A DNA stretch of 32,294 nucleotides from Dethiobacter sp. (GTDB lineage: Bacteria > Bacillota > Dethiobacteria > DTU022 > UBA8154): assembly GCA_003605065.1 (NCBI GenBank), contig QZJM01000050.1, forward strand, positions 1-32,294, given 5' to 3'. Below are positions 1-6,925 of the stretch, in pieces. Each line of letters opens with the position of its first letter. Within the stretch, counting starts at the first letter, position 1. The notes under the pieces are model-generated. The model was not told where the DNA came from, did no database searches, and worked only from the letters and a program-made list of their open reading frames with translations. Made by a program: the position numbers and the translations under genes.

Positions 1-38
1 ATACTCCGATTTAGTTTATACAACGGGTATCTCTTTAA

Positions 39-533
39 ATGCCCATTTTTACGAATTCGAGAGCACTTTTTCCCTTATGGGGTAGTAAACTCACGCTAGG
101 ACGAAGCAGCAAAACAATAAAAAGCTACAGAATGGTTTGCAACCGTTTTCTTGAATACCTTAATGAGAAGGGGCATGATGATTTTTCAAATCTAACACTG
201 AAAGAAGTCAGTGAATTCATACCATTTATTTCGGCGTGGTATCAACCTTCTAGCATGGGAGTCGTTTTAACAGCGTTACGTTCATTATTTGTCTTCCTCA
301 GCGAGCAGCAGTTAACATCCATCAACATGATTCCATCATTACCGGGTACATCCGCGAAAAAGACGATTGTTGTCCCCGCACTCACGATAGAAGAAGAGCA
401 GCAACTGCTGGCGGCAATTGACCGTAGAACACAAGTTGGGAGGGATTTTGCCCTTATTCTTTTGGCTCTGCGTACGGGGCTGCGCTCAATTGATATTATT
501 AACTTGCGTTTAGACAGCATTGACAGGATATAA
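39..533 (+). pseudogene. Tyrosine recombinase/integrase, N-terminal fragment
   Basis: A 164-residue reading frame that looks like the front part of a phage-type tyrosine recombinase. Residues about 20-100 resemble the SAM-like core-binding domain (GRSSKTIKSYRMVCNRFLEY). Residues about 115-160 enter the catalytic domain with ALRTGLRSIDIINLRL, where the first catalytic Arg lies in the TGLR stretch. The remaining catalytic residues (His-x-x-Arg, His and the Tyr nucleophile) are absent because a TAA follows directly, so it cannot recombine DNA as written. An in-frame TAA lies just before the ATG and the usual first 15-20 residues are missing, so the N-terminus is probably also shortened. It is a likely relic of the element that brought in the accessory genes to its right. 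Confidence 0.75.
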
Positions 534-651
534 GGTCTTAGTTGACTGTATTTTGACTGTGTTACCATTCGTTTTATTTTATTTTGTTTTATGATAGAAT
601 CAAGTCATGAAAGCAAAAATATTAGTGCCTAAAGGAAGAGGTGAGGTGAAC

Positions 652-882
652 ATGATGAATCATCCTCTTAAAGAAAAAATAATAAATGAACTGGACAGAC
701 TGAGCCAGGAACAGCAGAAAAAACTGCTGGATTATGTTTTAACTCTAAAGATGTCAAATAAAAAAGCTGTAAAAGGAGAAAAATTGCTTGATTTTTCTGG
801 AGCTATAAGTAAAGAGGATCTGGCTGTGATGGAAAAAAGTATTAAAGAAGGCTGTGAGAAGGTTGATTTAAATGAATGGTAG
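652..882 (+). CDS. Small antitoxin-like protein (partner of a broken PIN toxin)
   Basis: A 76-residue charged protein. It starts at the first of two adjacent ATGs behind GAGGTGA; an upstream in-frame ATG at 607 has no comparable ribosome site. The N-terminal 30 residues (KEKIINELDRLSQEQQKKLL) resemble the helical region of DUF2281/VapB-like antitoxins. The tail (DLAVMEKSIKEGCEKVDLNEW) is acidic, as toxin-binding tails of such antitoxins usually are. Its last 11 bases overlap the start of a PIN-domain reading frame at 872, the arrangement of a vapBC operon. Because that toxin is truncated, this antitoxin is now an orphan. The family name is tentative; the operon layout is the strongest evidence. 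Confidence 0.6.
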   Translation: MMNHPLKEKIINELDRLSQEQQKKLLDYVLTLKMSNKKAVKGEKLLDFSGAISKEDLAVMEKSIKEGCEKVDLNEW

Positions 883-1000
883 GTACCTGCTAGATACAAA
901 TATAGTTATTCGCCTGTTCGCGAGTGATAAAGCTGTTTTGAACTGGCTGCGAAAAGCACCCGAAGTATACGAGACATTCGGTCATTATTGGATATTTTAA
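872..1000 (+). pseudogene. PIN-domain toxin (VapC-type), N-terminal stub
   Basis: It starts inside the antitoxin gene at ATG 872. The first 34 residues are a typical PIN-domain opening, with YLLDTNIVIRLFASD containing the first metal-binding Asp. After PEVYE the PIN homology stops, and the frame runs only seven more residues to a TAA at 998-1000. The remaining acidic residues of the nuclease site are gone. At this point the DNA passes into a HEPN-like remnant, so a deletion has joined two toxin genes. A functional RNase is not expected. Confidence 0.7.
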
Positions 1001-1193
1001 TCAACACTATATTGCCAACGGTAAAATTGGCAAGGAATATTACAAAATATTGGCCAGTGCCTTTGATACGAGAATAAAAAGTGATTATCAAGATTTTTAG
1101 GTGGTGAGCAAAACAGAGGCTCAAAACCAGTTGAATAATGCGGTAGAATTTCTCAGCTTGATTGAGAGTTTTATTAAAAAGAACATGGAATAG
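996..1193 (+). pseudogene. HEPN-domain protein, C-terminal remnant with internal stop
   Basis: Read from 996, the frame gives FNQHYIANGKIGKEYYKIL, then AFDTRIKSDYQDF, then a TAG, then VVSKTEAQNQLNNAVEFL up to a TAG at 1191-1193. This is the usual end of HEPN proteins of the HEPN/MNT nucleotidyltransferase type: FdxRxxxDY followed by a helix of the SKEEAxxxxxxAxxFL kind. The internal TAG and the missing N-terminal half mark it as a pseudogene. It is fused by deletion to the PIN stub on its left. Confidence 0.65.
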
Positions 1194-1249
1194 TCATTTC
1201 GCTTGACCTGATCCTAAAACATATAGTTATACTTTAGGGGAGCGTTTTT

Positions 1250-1575
1250 ATGCAACTTGGAAAATTGGTCAACTGCAAAACTTACCCGGAAAAGGGGTTC
1301 GGCACGGTTATCGAGATAAAAACGTTTGCCGGTATGGAGCAGGCGGTGGTCTTTTTTGAAAAGGTCCGGGAGAAGTTATTGCTAAAAATCTTTACAGAAC
1401 GGAAACCAACATCCGGACCTTAAAAGATAAAGTTGTTACCTCTATAGACTTTATCAAGCCCCGGAAAACATGGGATCATCTGCCGGAAAGGGTTTTGGCA
1501 GGTAGAACATGGCATAACACTTATATTTTCCAGGCTGCGGTGGAGGCCGGCTTTGACCTGGTCATTGAGATTTAG
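1250..1575 (+). pseudogene. Unrecognised protein, frameshifted short ORF
   Basis: ATG 1250 follows an AGGGGAG site at good spacing and opens a frame (MQLGKLVNCKTYPEKGFG...) that ends at 1421-1423. A second frame, overlapping from about 1370, continues with coding character (EVIAKNLYRTETNIRTLKDK and onward to AGFDLVIEI) to a TAG at 1573-1575. Joining them by one frameshift near 1365-1375 gives a single protein of about 108 residues. I do not recognise it. The opening (LGKLVNCKTYPEKGFGTVIEI) is loosely like the small barrel before some helicase domains, but that is a guess. The gene is degenerate or carries a sequence error. Confidence 0.45.
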
Positions 1576-1577
1576 TA

Positions 1578-1805
1578 CTACTTTTTATAATTATTTGAGG
1601 CCTGGTTTTTTAAGCAAATAAAAAGCCAGGAGCATTCACCACTGTCGCATATCGCGTCACAGCTATTGATAACTACAATTTTTTGCCGGGGGTTGCTTTT
1701 TAGAGAGCTTTCTATTCCACCCATTTTCTCAACAAATTTTTTGCTGTATCCCTTTCCCTGGAAATATCTCAGGCAAAGGAGATGGTGTCCTCTGATTATA
1801 AGCAT
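1578..1805 (-). CDS. DUF1284-like protein, shortened
   Basis: A 75-residue protein whose first 35 residues (MLIIRGHHLLCLRYFQGKGY, then KKFVEKM) match the characteristic start of DUF1284 proteins, with the HHLLCL motif. Full members run to about 130 residues and have paired Cys clusters after the D-x-IC motif. Here SCDAICDSGEC is present, but the protein then drifts and stops, so it is probably truncated or frameshifted at the C-terminus. It begins 12 bases after the bioY stop, on the same strand, so it was probably co-transcribed with bioY. Its function is unknown; the Cys pattern suggests metal or Fe-S binding. Confidence 0.6.
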   Translation of the reverse strand: MLIIRGHHLLCLRYFQGKGYSKKFVEKMGGIESSLKSNPRQKIVVINSCDAICDSGECSWLFICLKNQASNNYKK

Positions 1806-1817
1806 TGTGCTATCCCA

Positions 1818-2393
1818 CTATCCCACCGATTTTCTCTCTCTGAATACGGGGAACAAGTTAAGAGTCAACAGCCTTTGAGCAACAACAACCGTTCCTGCCA
1901 CTTTAAAGGCATCGCCTACAAGGTAAGGCACGGCTCCCAACAGAATTGCCTGAACGGGACCCATTCCGGTTACTAAAGCCAGCTGGGTAACCCCGAAGAA
2001 GTAAACAACAAAAATGCCTCCAAAAGTAACAGCGGCAATATTATAGAGCCAACGAGGCTCCCTTTGACGTTCAATAAGCCAGCCGATAACAAAGGCTCCT
2101 GCTATAAATCCCCACAGGTAGCCTCCGGTCGGACCAAAGAGGACCCCTATTCCGGAAAACCCTCCGGCGAATACGGGCAGGCCTATTGCACCCATTAACA
2201 GATAAATGAATTGGCTCAAAGCGCCCTTTTTTGAGCCCAGAAGGGCGCCTGAAAGCATAACTCCCAGGGTTTGCCCTGTTACGGGAACGGGGCTAAACGG
2301 CAGAGGAATGAAGACATAAGATAACGCGGAAGTAAGTGCTGCCATCATGGCGATCATGGTTAGATCCCGAATCAAAATTTTCTTTTTTCTCAT
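1818..2393 (-). CDS. bioY: Biotin transporter S-component BioY
   Basis: A 191-residue, almost wholly hydrophobic protein with about six membrane segments. It has the BioY signature stretches: PFSPVPVTGQTLGVMLSGAL near residue 30, GAIGLPVFAGGFSGIGVLFGPTGGY near 70-95, and a closing VPYLVGDAFKVAGTVVVA. BioY binds biotin in the membrane and works alone or with the shared ECF energy-coupling module, which is not encoded here. I chose the ATG at 2391-2393 because AAAGGAGA sits at proper spacing; the alternative TTG six bases upstream would be too close to it. A consensus promoter and a BirA-type operator lie directly upstream, so biotin-dependent repression is expected. A DUF1284-like gene follows. 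Confidence 0.95.
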   Translation of the reverse strand: MRKKKILIRDLTMIAMMAALTSALSYVFIPLPFSPVPVTGQTLGVMLSGALLGSKKGALSQFIYLLMGAIGLPVFAGGFSGIGVLFGPTGGYLWGFIAGAFVIGWLIERQREPRWLYNIAAVTFGGIFVVYFFGVTQLALVTGMGPVQAILLGAVPYLVGDAFKVAGTVVVAQRLLTLNLFPVFRERKSVG

Positions 2394-2428
2394 GAACAAT
2401 TCTCCTTTGCTTAAAAAAGTATATGGAG

Positions 2429-2458
2429 ATTATATCATGCTGCAAATAAAAATGTCAA
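2429..2458 (-). promoter_or_regulatory. Sigma-A promoter of bioY
   Basis: On the minus strand TTGACA (2453-2458) and TATAAT (2429-2434) are separated by 18 bases; both boxes are perfect. The start codon of bioY is about 35 bases downstream of the -10 box. The -35 box is embedded in one arm of the BirA operator. Confidence 0.8.
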
Positions 2459-2482
2459 CCATAAAATTTAAATAGGTTGACA
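2453..2482. promoter_or_regulatory. BirA-type biotin operator
   Basis: Two perfect 8-base arms, TGTCAACC (2453-2460) and GGTTGACA (2475-2482), are separated by 14 bases. This matches the known BirA operator layout in Firmicutes (TTGTTAACC, 14-16 bases, GGTTAACAA). One arm overlaps the -35 box of the bioY promoter, so bound BirA-biotinyl-AMP should block RNA polymerase. Confidence 0.8.
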
Positions 2483-2495
2483 ATCAATTTCAGGA

Positions 2496-2630
2496 CTGAC
2501 AATCAGACCAGAATACTTGGCTAAACAGAGAAAGTACCGGATGCTGGTGGAGGAATACTTGAGAAATGCAGATGATAAAGACCGCTATGCTGACTATCTA
2601 AGGCAGGTTGTTCTTTTATTTATTGGATAA
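2496..2630 (+). pseudogene. Coding-like fragment of unknown origin
   Basis: A frame without a convincing start reads RPEYLAKQRKYRMLVEEYL then DKDRYADYLRQVVLLFIG and stops at 2628-2630. It has the charged, helical look of real protein but no start codon with a ribosome site, and it begins just beside the BirA operator. It is probably the tail of a gene cut off by a deletion. I do not recognise the family. Confidence 0.3.
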
Positions 2631-2647
2631 TCCATGGATAAAGACTG

Positions 2648-2677
2648 TTGATTAATCATAATATTATGATGTATAAT
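2648..2677 (+). promoter_or_regulatory. vapBC promoter with palindromic operator in the spacer
   Basis: TTGATT (2648-2653) and TATAAT (2672-2677) are spaced 18 bases apart. Between them lies a perfect 16-base palindrome, ATCATAATATTATGAT (2655-2670). Type II antitoxins repress their own operon by binding such palindromes, so this is the likely site for the VapB protein encoded 23 bases further on. Confidence 0.7.
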
Positions 2678-2699
2678 AATTATGAAAGGAGTAATGAGG

Positions 2700-2921
2700 A
2701 TGCGTACGACATTGAACATCTCCGAAAATATCATCAGGGAAGTGGAAAAACTCTACAAAGCAGGCAGCCGTTCTAAATCGGTGGAAAATGCTCTGGAAGA
2801 TGCCGTCCGTCTAAAAAAAATAAAAAATTTTATGGCTTTAAAGGGCAATCTTGAAATAGATGAAGAAGCAGTTAAAAGACTCAGGGAAGTGGAGTTAAGA
2901 GAAAATGAAGATCATAGTTGA
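2700..2921 (+). CDS. vapB: VapB-type antitoxin
   Basis: A 73-residue protein. It starts MRTTLNISENIIREVEKLY, the typical beta strand plus helix of ribbon-helix-helix VapB antitoxins (MRTTLNIDEELL type), followed by SRSKSVENALEDAVR for the second helix. The tail has a hydrophobic segment (FMALKGNLEID) that usually wraps the toxin. I prefer ATG 2700, behind AAAGGAGTAATGAGG, over the in-frame ATG at 2682 because homologs begin at MRTTLN. It overlaps vapC by 17 bases, which implies translational coupling. It should neutralise the PIN toxin and, together with it, repress the promoter through the 16-bp palindrome. Confidence 0.85.
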   Translation: MRTTLNISENIIREVEKLYKAGSRSKSVENALEDAVRLKKIKNFMALKGNLEIDEEAVKRLREVELRENEDHS

Positions 2922-3297
2922 TACTTCTATCTGGATAGAATACTTTAAGAAAAAGGCTGAAATAGTTGCATTTATTGATAGGGAGCTACTGGCCGGAACT
3001 ACATATATGGTAGGCCCGGTTGTTTCGGAACTTTTACAAGGAGTAAAAACAGAAAAAGAATTAGACAGTTTACTTAATTGTATAGATGCTGTTCCATTTA
3101 TTGAATCTAACATTGCTGATTGGCGATTAGCCGGTTCAATTTCATTCAGGCTAAGGAAAGACGGCTTGACAATCCCCCTGACAGATTTATTAATAGCGGC
3201 CGTATCCATTAATAACGGGGCTTACGTCTATTCCCCGGATCATCATTTTATTCTTATTCCTGATGTCCTTCTGTATAAACCTTCTGAATCAAACTAG
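2905..3297 (+). CDS. vapC: VapC-type PIN-domain ribonuclease toxin
   Basis: A 130-residue, full-length PIN domain. The acidic metal site can be followed: Asp6 in IIVDTSIWIEYF, Glu in VVSELLQGV near residue 43, Asp in IPLTDLLIAA near 97, and Asp in YSPDHHF near 115. VapC toxins cut structured RNAs (often tRNA or the sarcin-ricin loop) when the labile antitoxin is lost. The start lies inside vapB. The gene looks intact, unlike the PIN stub at 872, so this is the working toxin-antitoxin pair of the left flank. It lies about 180 bases before the Wadjet operon and may help hold the defence island in place, which is an inference. Confidence 0.88.
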   Translation: MKIIVDTSIWIEYFKKKAEIVAFIDRELLAGTTYMVGPVVSELLQGVKTEKELDSLLNCIDAVPFIESNIADWRLAGSISFRLRKDGLTIPLTDLLIAAVSINNGAYVYSPDHHFILIPDVLLYKPSESN

Positions 3298-3392
3298 ACG
3301 GCAAGATGAAACAAACCACAAAATATACGGAAATACACAGAAAGAATAATTCAAATTTTTGCCTTAAATTTGCGAGTCTAACAGAGAGGAAG

Positions 3393-3428
3393 ACAATTAC
3401 AGGGACACTTACAATTACAGGGACACTT
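3393..3428 (+). repeat. Tandem 18-bp repeat (two copies)
   Basis: ACAATTACAGGGACACTT occurs twice head to tail (3393-3410 and 3411-3428). Short runs with GGGACACTT are often found beside REP-associated (Y1-type) transposase genes in Desulfotomaculum-like genomes, but no such gene is present here. It is probably leftover element DNA just before the jet operon. Confidence 0.6.
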
Positions 3429-3478
3429 TACTATTTTTCAGATCCCGGTCTGTTAACAGGTCTTGGGGGGATCTAATT

Positions 3479-4582
3479 TTGGAAAAACTGCTGCAAACTA
3501 TAATTACCGCTAAATCGCGGCAGATTGTTTCTGCCTGGGAAATAGAACAGGATATAAAAAAGCAGTTAGGTGAGCTGCAGTGGGAAAAAAAGGGGGGCTA
3601 TGAGGCCCTGGTACGGGGAGTCGAGGAACTGGTGGAAAAGGGCTTGCTTACCCCAATTAAGGCTTCCGGACACAATGGTAGGGTGCCTCCCTTGTCTGCA
3701 CGCTACCGGCGTATCCGGAAAAGGGTGGAACATCCCACGGAGCTTTTTAATTTCCGCTCACCGCTAGACCTCAGCTTTTACGTTAATAACCTCAGGGAAT
3801 TTGAAAGGTATCGGGAAATTCTTTGGGCTATAGACTTGTACTTGGTAAAAACTGCAAAGAAAAGACCGGAAGTTTGGGATACCATAAATGAGCGTTCTTT
3901 CCAGTTGACCGGAGACGAAAAGTTTTTGGCTTCTCCCGAAGGCGCCTTGCTCTTACGGAGGGCAAAGGTTAAAATGGAGGATCTGCACTGTTACCCGGTA
4001 CCGGAACCTTTTTTCTACCGGCAAGCAGGGGATTTCCCCTGCCCCGGTGAAATTATCAATGCCTTGATTATAGAGAACAAAGACACCTTTGACACGGTAT
4101 GCCGCCTTCAAGCAAAGGGGTTGATACGCTTTTCTCCCTCTCTTCATTTGGTTATATATGGGGAGGGAAATAAGATTGCCGGTAGCTGGCCTTTCCTTTA
4201 CAAAATTGAAGGAACTGGTACAGGGCCCGTTAACTTATATTATTTTGGTGATCTGGACCCCGAAGGGATTGCAATTTTCTGCCGATTGCGGCAGTCTGTA
4301 AAAAATGCCTTTGCAGAAAACTCAGAGCGCTTTGTTTCTGGCAGTGAACCCCGGGTAATTTTTGCTGAAAAACTGTACAGGCTGCTACTGGAACAGGGTA
4401 AGGACAAACCTCTGTCCAACATGATTTCTTCATCAAATGCCAGTATAAACCCTGACGGGACTTGGTGCAGCGCGGAGCTTGCTGCTAAGATTAATGATTT
4501 GTGGTCTGAAGGGAAGATGATCCCCCAGGAGGCCCTTTCCGCTTCGTACCTGTCGGGTCTGCAGGAGGTAGAAATCGGTTGA
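3479..4582 (+). CDS. jetD: Wadjet nuclease subunit JetD
   Basis: A 367-residue protein starting at TTG 3479, behind a GGGGGGA site about eight bases upstream. The N-terminal half (about 1-180) is helical and would be the arm that docks on the SMC complex (DUF3322-like position). The C-terminal half carries a TOPRIM fold of the DUF2220 type, with Glu199 in LIIENKDTF and the Asp258-x-Asp260 pair in YFGDLDPEGIAIF, resembling topoisomerase VI A/Spo11. In studied Wadjet systems JetD cuts DNA after the SMC motor has extruded a small circular plasmid. Its TGA shares bases with the TTG start of jetA (TTGA overlap). All acidic TOPRIM residues I can identify are present, so it should be active. Family assignment rests on the TOPRIM motif plus the three SMC-complex genes that follow. 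Confidence 0.88.
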   Translation: MEKLLQTIITAKSRQIVSAWEIEQDIKKQLGELQWEKKGGYEALVRGVEELVEKGLLTPIKASGHNGRVPPLSARYRRIRKRVEHPTELFNFRSPLDLSFYVNNLREFERYREILWAIDLYLVKTAKKRPEVWDTINERSFQLTGDEKFLASPEGALLLRRAKVKMEDLHCYPVPEPFFYRQAGDFPCPGEIINALIIENKDTFDTVCRLQAKGLIRFSPSLHLVIYGEGNKIAGSWPFLYKIEGTGTGPVNLYYFGDLDPEGIAIFCRLRQSVKNAFAENSERFVSGSEPRVIFAEKLYRLLLEQGKDKPLSNMISSSNASINPDGTWCSAELAAKINDLWSEGKMIPQEALSASYLSGLQEVEIG

Positions 4583-6219
4583 AACAAAAAGAGTTGTCTC
4601 TAACCGGGGGAATAGAAGGTTTTTTGGACAGTAATGAGGCGGAAGCGCGGCCGTTTGAGCAGCGCATGGAAGCCATACTGGAATTTTTTCCCCTTTACGA
4701 GCTAAAACAGAAACACTCCCTTTCCGATTACTACGGGTTCGAGCTGGGGTTAAGCTTGCTTTTATTTATACTGGAGAAAATGCTCCGCCATAGCCCCTGC
4801 ACGTATGAGGATGGGGAGGAATTTATCTGTTTCCTGCTCCCCCGGCTTCTGGACCGTCCTTTAGAGGAAGGGGAAGGGGTGCAGGTGGCCCAGCGCTTAC
4901 TGGAGGAGCTGACCAACCGGGGAAGCCCGTTCCTTTACCGGTTTCGCCATCCTTTTACCGGTGAGGAACGCCAGGTGAAGTTTCGACTTTTGGAGCAGCG
5001 GCCTCTTAACCTGTGGGGCCAGGATACCGTATCTCTTCGGCTTACGGAAAAGGGACTGGATCTTTTGTTTAAATCCCGGGAGATTTACCGGGACCTGCAT
5101 TTTTCCGTGATGCAGCTGTACCTGGATCAGCAGATCCGCCGGGGTGTTTTTGAAGAGGCCATCCACACGGTGAACGAGCTGGCCGTGGCCGTAGAGAATA
5201 TCGAAGAGCAGTGCTGGAAACAAAGGGAAAGTATCCGACGCAATGTGTTGGAGTCTTTGAACTCTAAAGAGTACGGCCGACTCCTGTTACGCATGGAGGA
5301 GCAGCTCCACCGGGAGCAGGAAATCTTTGAAAGCTTAAAGGAACTGGTGAGGGAAACGAAACAGCGCCTGGAAAACAGTTCATTGAAACCAGAAAATCAG
5401 GCTCGCCGGGAAAAAATAAGCGAGTTGGGCAGTGTCCTGAACCGAGTTGCCGCTCGTCATTTGGAGCTTATCAGAAACCGAATAGACCTGGAAAACCTAG
5501 TCGGGCAGGTGCTGCGCGATAGCATTTATCAGGGCCTTATGGTCCGTTTTCATATCAAGCGGGAATTTTTGGGGGCAGTTTTACAGCATAACCCGCCGGG
5601 AGAGATCTTGATTCGCACCGTCCTTAGGCCACAGCTGAAGGCCAACTGCCCGCGGTTGTTGGGCCCGGAAACCTTCTTGGCTCCCCAGAGGCTTTTAAGC
5701 CGGGAGAGGGAAAGGCCCCTGGAAGACGAGCCCGAGGAGCTGGATGCAGCAGCCTGGGAGGCCTACCAGAAAGCGGAAGAAGAGCGCAAAGAACGGGTCA
5801 TAACCCTGCTGCAGCGATTTTTTAAAGGTATTCTGGAATCCCTTATTGGACGGAACAGCGTTACAGTAATGGAACTGACGGAAAAACTGCTGAGATCCTT
5901 GCCGGAGCCCCGGGAAACCGCTGCCCTGGTTCACCTACTTTTGATCCTGCATCAGGGACGAAAAATCCAGGCCCGCCTCCCATGGGATTATGTCCCCGGA
6001 GACGAAGACCTGGTGGAGTACGCTTTTTACCAGCTTTTGCTGGAAAGGCCCGACCTGGCCCAAATCGGCCAGGTTACGGTAGAAGCAGGGCCAGGAGTCG
6101 TTACGTTTCCTTTTGGCATGGAGATTAAGAATCTAGTTTTGAAGAGGGTGGAAGAAGATGGAGTACAGCCGCAAGACCGTAGAGACCTCTCTGGAGCTGT
6201 TAAAAGAACTCCTGGATAA
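4579..6219 (+). CDS. jetA: Wadjet kleisin-like subunit JetA
   Basis: A 546-residue soluble protein that starts at TTG 4579, overlapping the jetD stop by four bases; CAGGAGGTAG is the ribosome site. The N-terminal part (about 20-180) looks like winged-helix modules (LRLTEKGLDLLFKSREIY). Residues about 190-300 are long charged helices, likely coiled coil (RRMEEQ/KQRLENS type), and the C-terminal part is again mixed helical with a winged-helix look (VTVMELTEKLLRSLPEPRET). This is the build of the MksF/JetA kleisin that bridges the heads of the SMC dimer and binds JetB. I did not see a catalytic motif. Its last 62 bases are shared with jetB in another frame. Assignment comes mainly from gene order, size and helical layout; sequence motifs alone would not prove it. 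Confidence 0.8.
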   Translation: MKQKELSLTGGIEGFLDSNEAEARPFEQRMEAILEFFPLYELKQKHSLSDYYGFELGLSLLLFILEKMLRHSPCTYEDGEEFICFLLPRLLDRPLEEGEGVQVAQRLLEELTNRGSPFLYRFRHPFTGEERQVKFRLLEQRPLNLWGQDTVSLRLTEKGLDLLFKSREIYRDLHFSVMQLYLDQQIRRGVFEEAIHTVNELAVAVENIEEQCWKQRESIRRNVLESLNSKEYGRLLLRMEEQLHREQEIFESLKELVRETKQRLENSSLKPENQARREKISELGSVLNRVAARHLELIRNRIDLENLVGQVLRDSIYQGLMVRFHIKREFLGAVLQHNPPGEILIRTVLRPQLKANCPRLLGPETFLAPQRLLSRERERPLEDEPEELDAAAWEAYQKAEEERKERVITLLQRFFKGILESLIGRNSVTVMELTEKLLRSLPEPRETAALVHLLLILHQGRKIQARLPWDYVPGDEDLVEYAFYQLLLERPDLAQIGQVTVEAGPGVVTFPFGMEIKNLVLKRVEEDGVQPQDRRDLSGAVKRTPG

Positions 6220-6925
6220 CCCGGTGGTAAAACGAGAAACTCACGAGGACCTTGTTTCCCGGGTTAACTTCGATCCCGAGGTCTTAAACCTTTGGCGGGA
6301 GCTAATCGAACCGCTCTTTGAAATAAAGCTGCTTCCTGCCGTGGATCGGTTTTACCTGGCCGGAGGGATGTCTGGAGGTATTTTCAGCTACAATAACGAG
6401 GAACTGCGGCGCCAGCTTAAAGTGGATAATAACAGGGAGCTTTACCTGTGTTCTTTTATTGTCCTGTTACTTCTGGCCTCCTTTTATGACAGCGAAGACG
6501 GAATCGACCCCTCTCGGGAATCTCTCTTGCTCCAGGACCTGGAGGCGATGGTGACCGAAAACCTCCAGGAACTGGGGACGCATCCCCAGGTAGAACGGCT
6601 GGAAGACCGCACGCGGGTCAACCTTCGGGAACCAGCCGAATTATGGCTGGATCTGCCCTACCAGAAACTGGGAGTCGTTCAGCAGCGCCGCTCCCATTCT
6701 CGACTAACTTTTCTGTTGAAGACCATGGACTTTTTACAGGAACACGGCTTGGTTCGTCTGGTGCAGGATCGCCAGGTTTTTCCCGAGGAGCGGCTCCACT
6801 ACCTGGTCGCTCACTATTACAACAACCAGGACCGAAAAAATGAAATACTGGAGATGATCCGTCGGAGAGACAGCTGGAAGGAGGCGGACAATAATGCCCC
6901 GGATATACCGGGTTCGGGTTCATAA
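6158..6925 (+). CDS. jetB: Wadjet KITE-like subunit JetB
   Basis: A 255-residue protein with no membrane segments. ATG 6158 follows GAGGGTGGAAGAAG and lies inside jetA, a 62-base overlap. The middle holds a hydrophobic helix (LYLCSFIVLLLLASFYDSED) and the end has a winged-helix-like part (FLLKTMDFLQEHGLVRLVQD), fitting MksE/JetB proteins (KITE fold) that dimerise and clamp DNA under the SMC heads. The overlap of 32 bases with jetC suggests coupled translation, which would keep the subunits in fixed ratio. No enzyme motif is present. Identification is by position between a kleisin-like gene and an SMC gene and by matching length. Confidence 0.8.
   Translation: MEYSRKTVETSLELLKELLDNPVVKRETHEDLVSRVNFDPEVLNLWRELIEPLFEIKLLPAVDRFYLAGGMSGGIFSYNNEELRRQLKVDNNRELYLCSFIVLLLLASFYDSEDGIDPSRESLLLQDLEAMVTENLQELGTHPQVERLEDRTRVNLREPAELWLDLPYQKLGVVQQRRSHSRLTFLLKTMDFLQEHGLVRLVQDRQVFPEERLHYLVAHYYNNQDRKNEILEMIRRRDSWKEADNNAPDIPGSGS

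Noticed and set aside
4230-4587. Minus-strand ORFs opposite the JetD TOPRIM domain
   Set aside because: No ribosome sites or motifs; the plus strand carries the conserved acidic residues.
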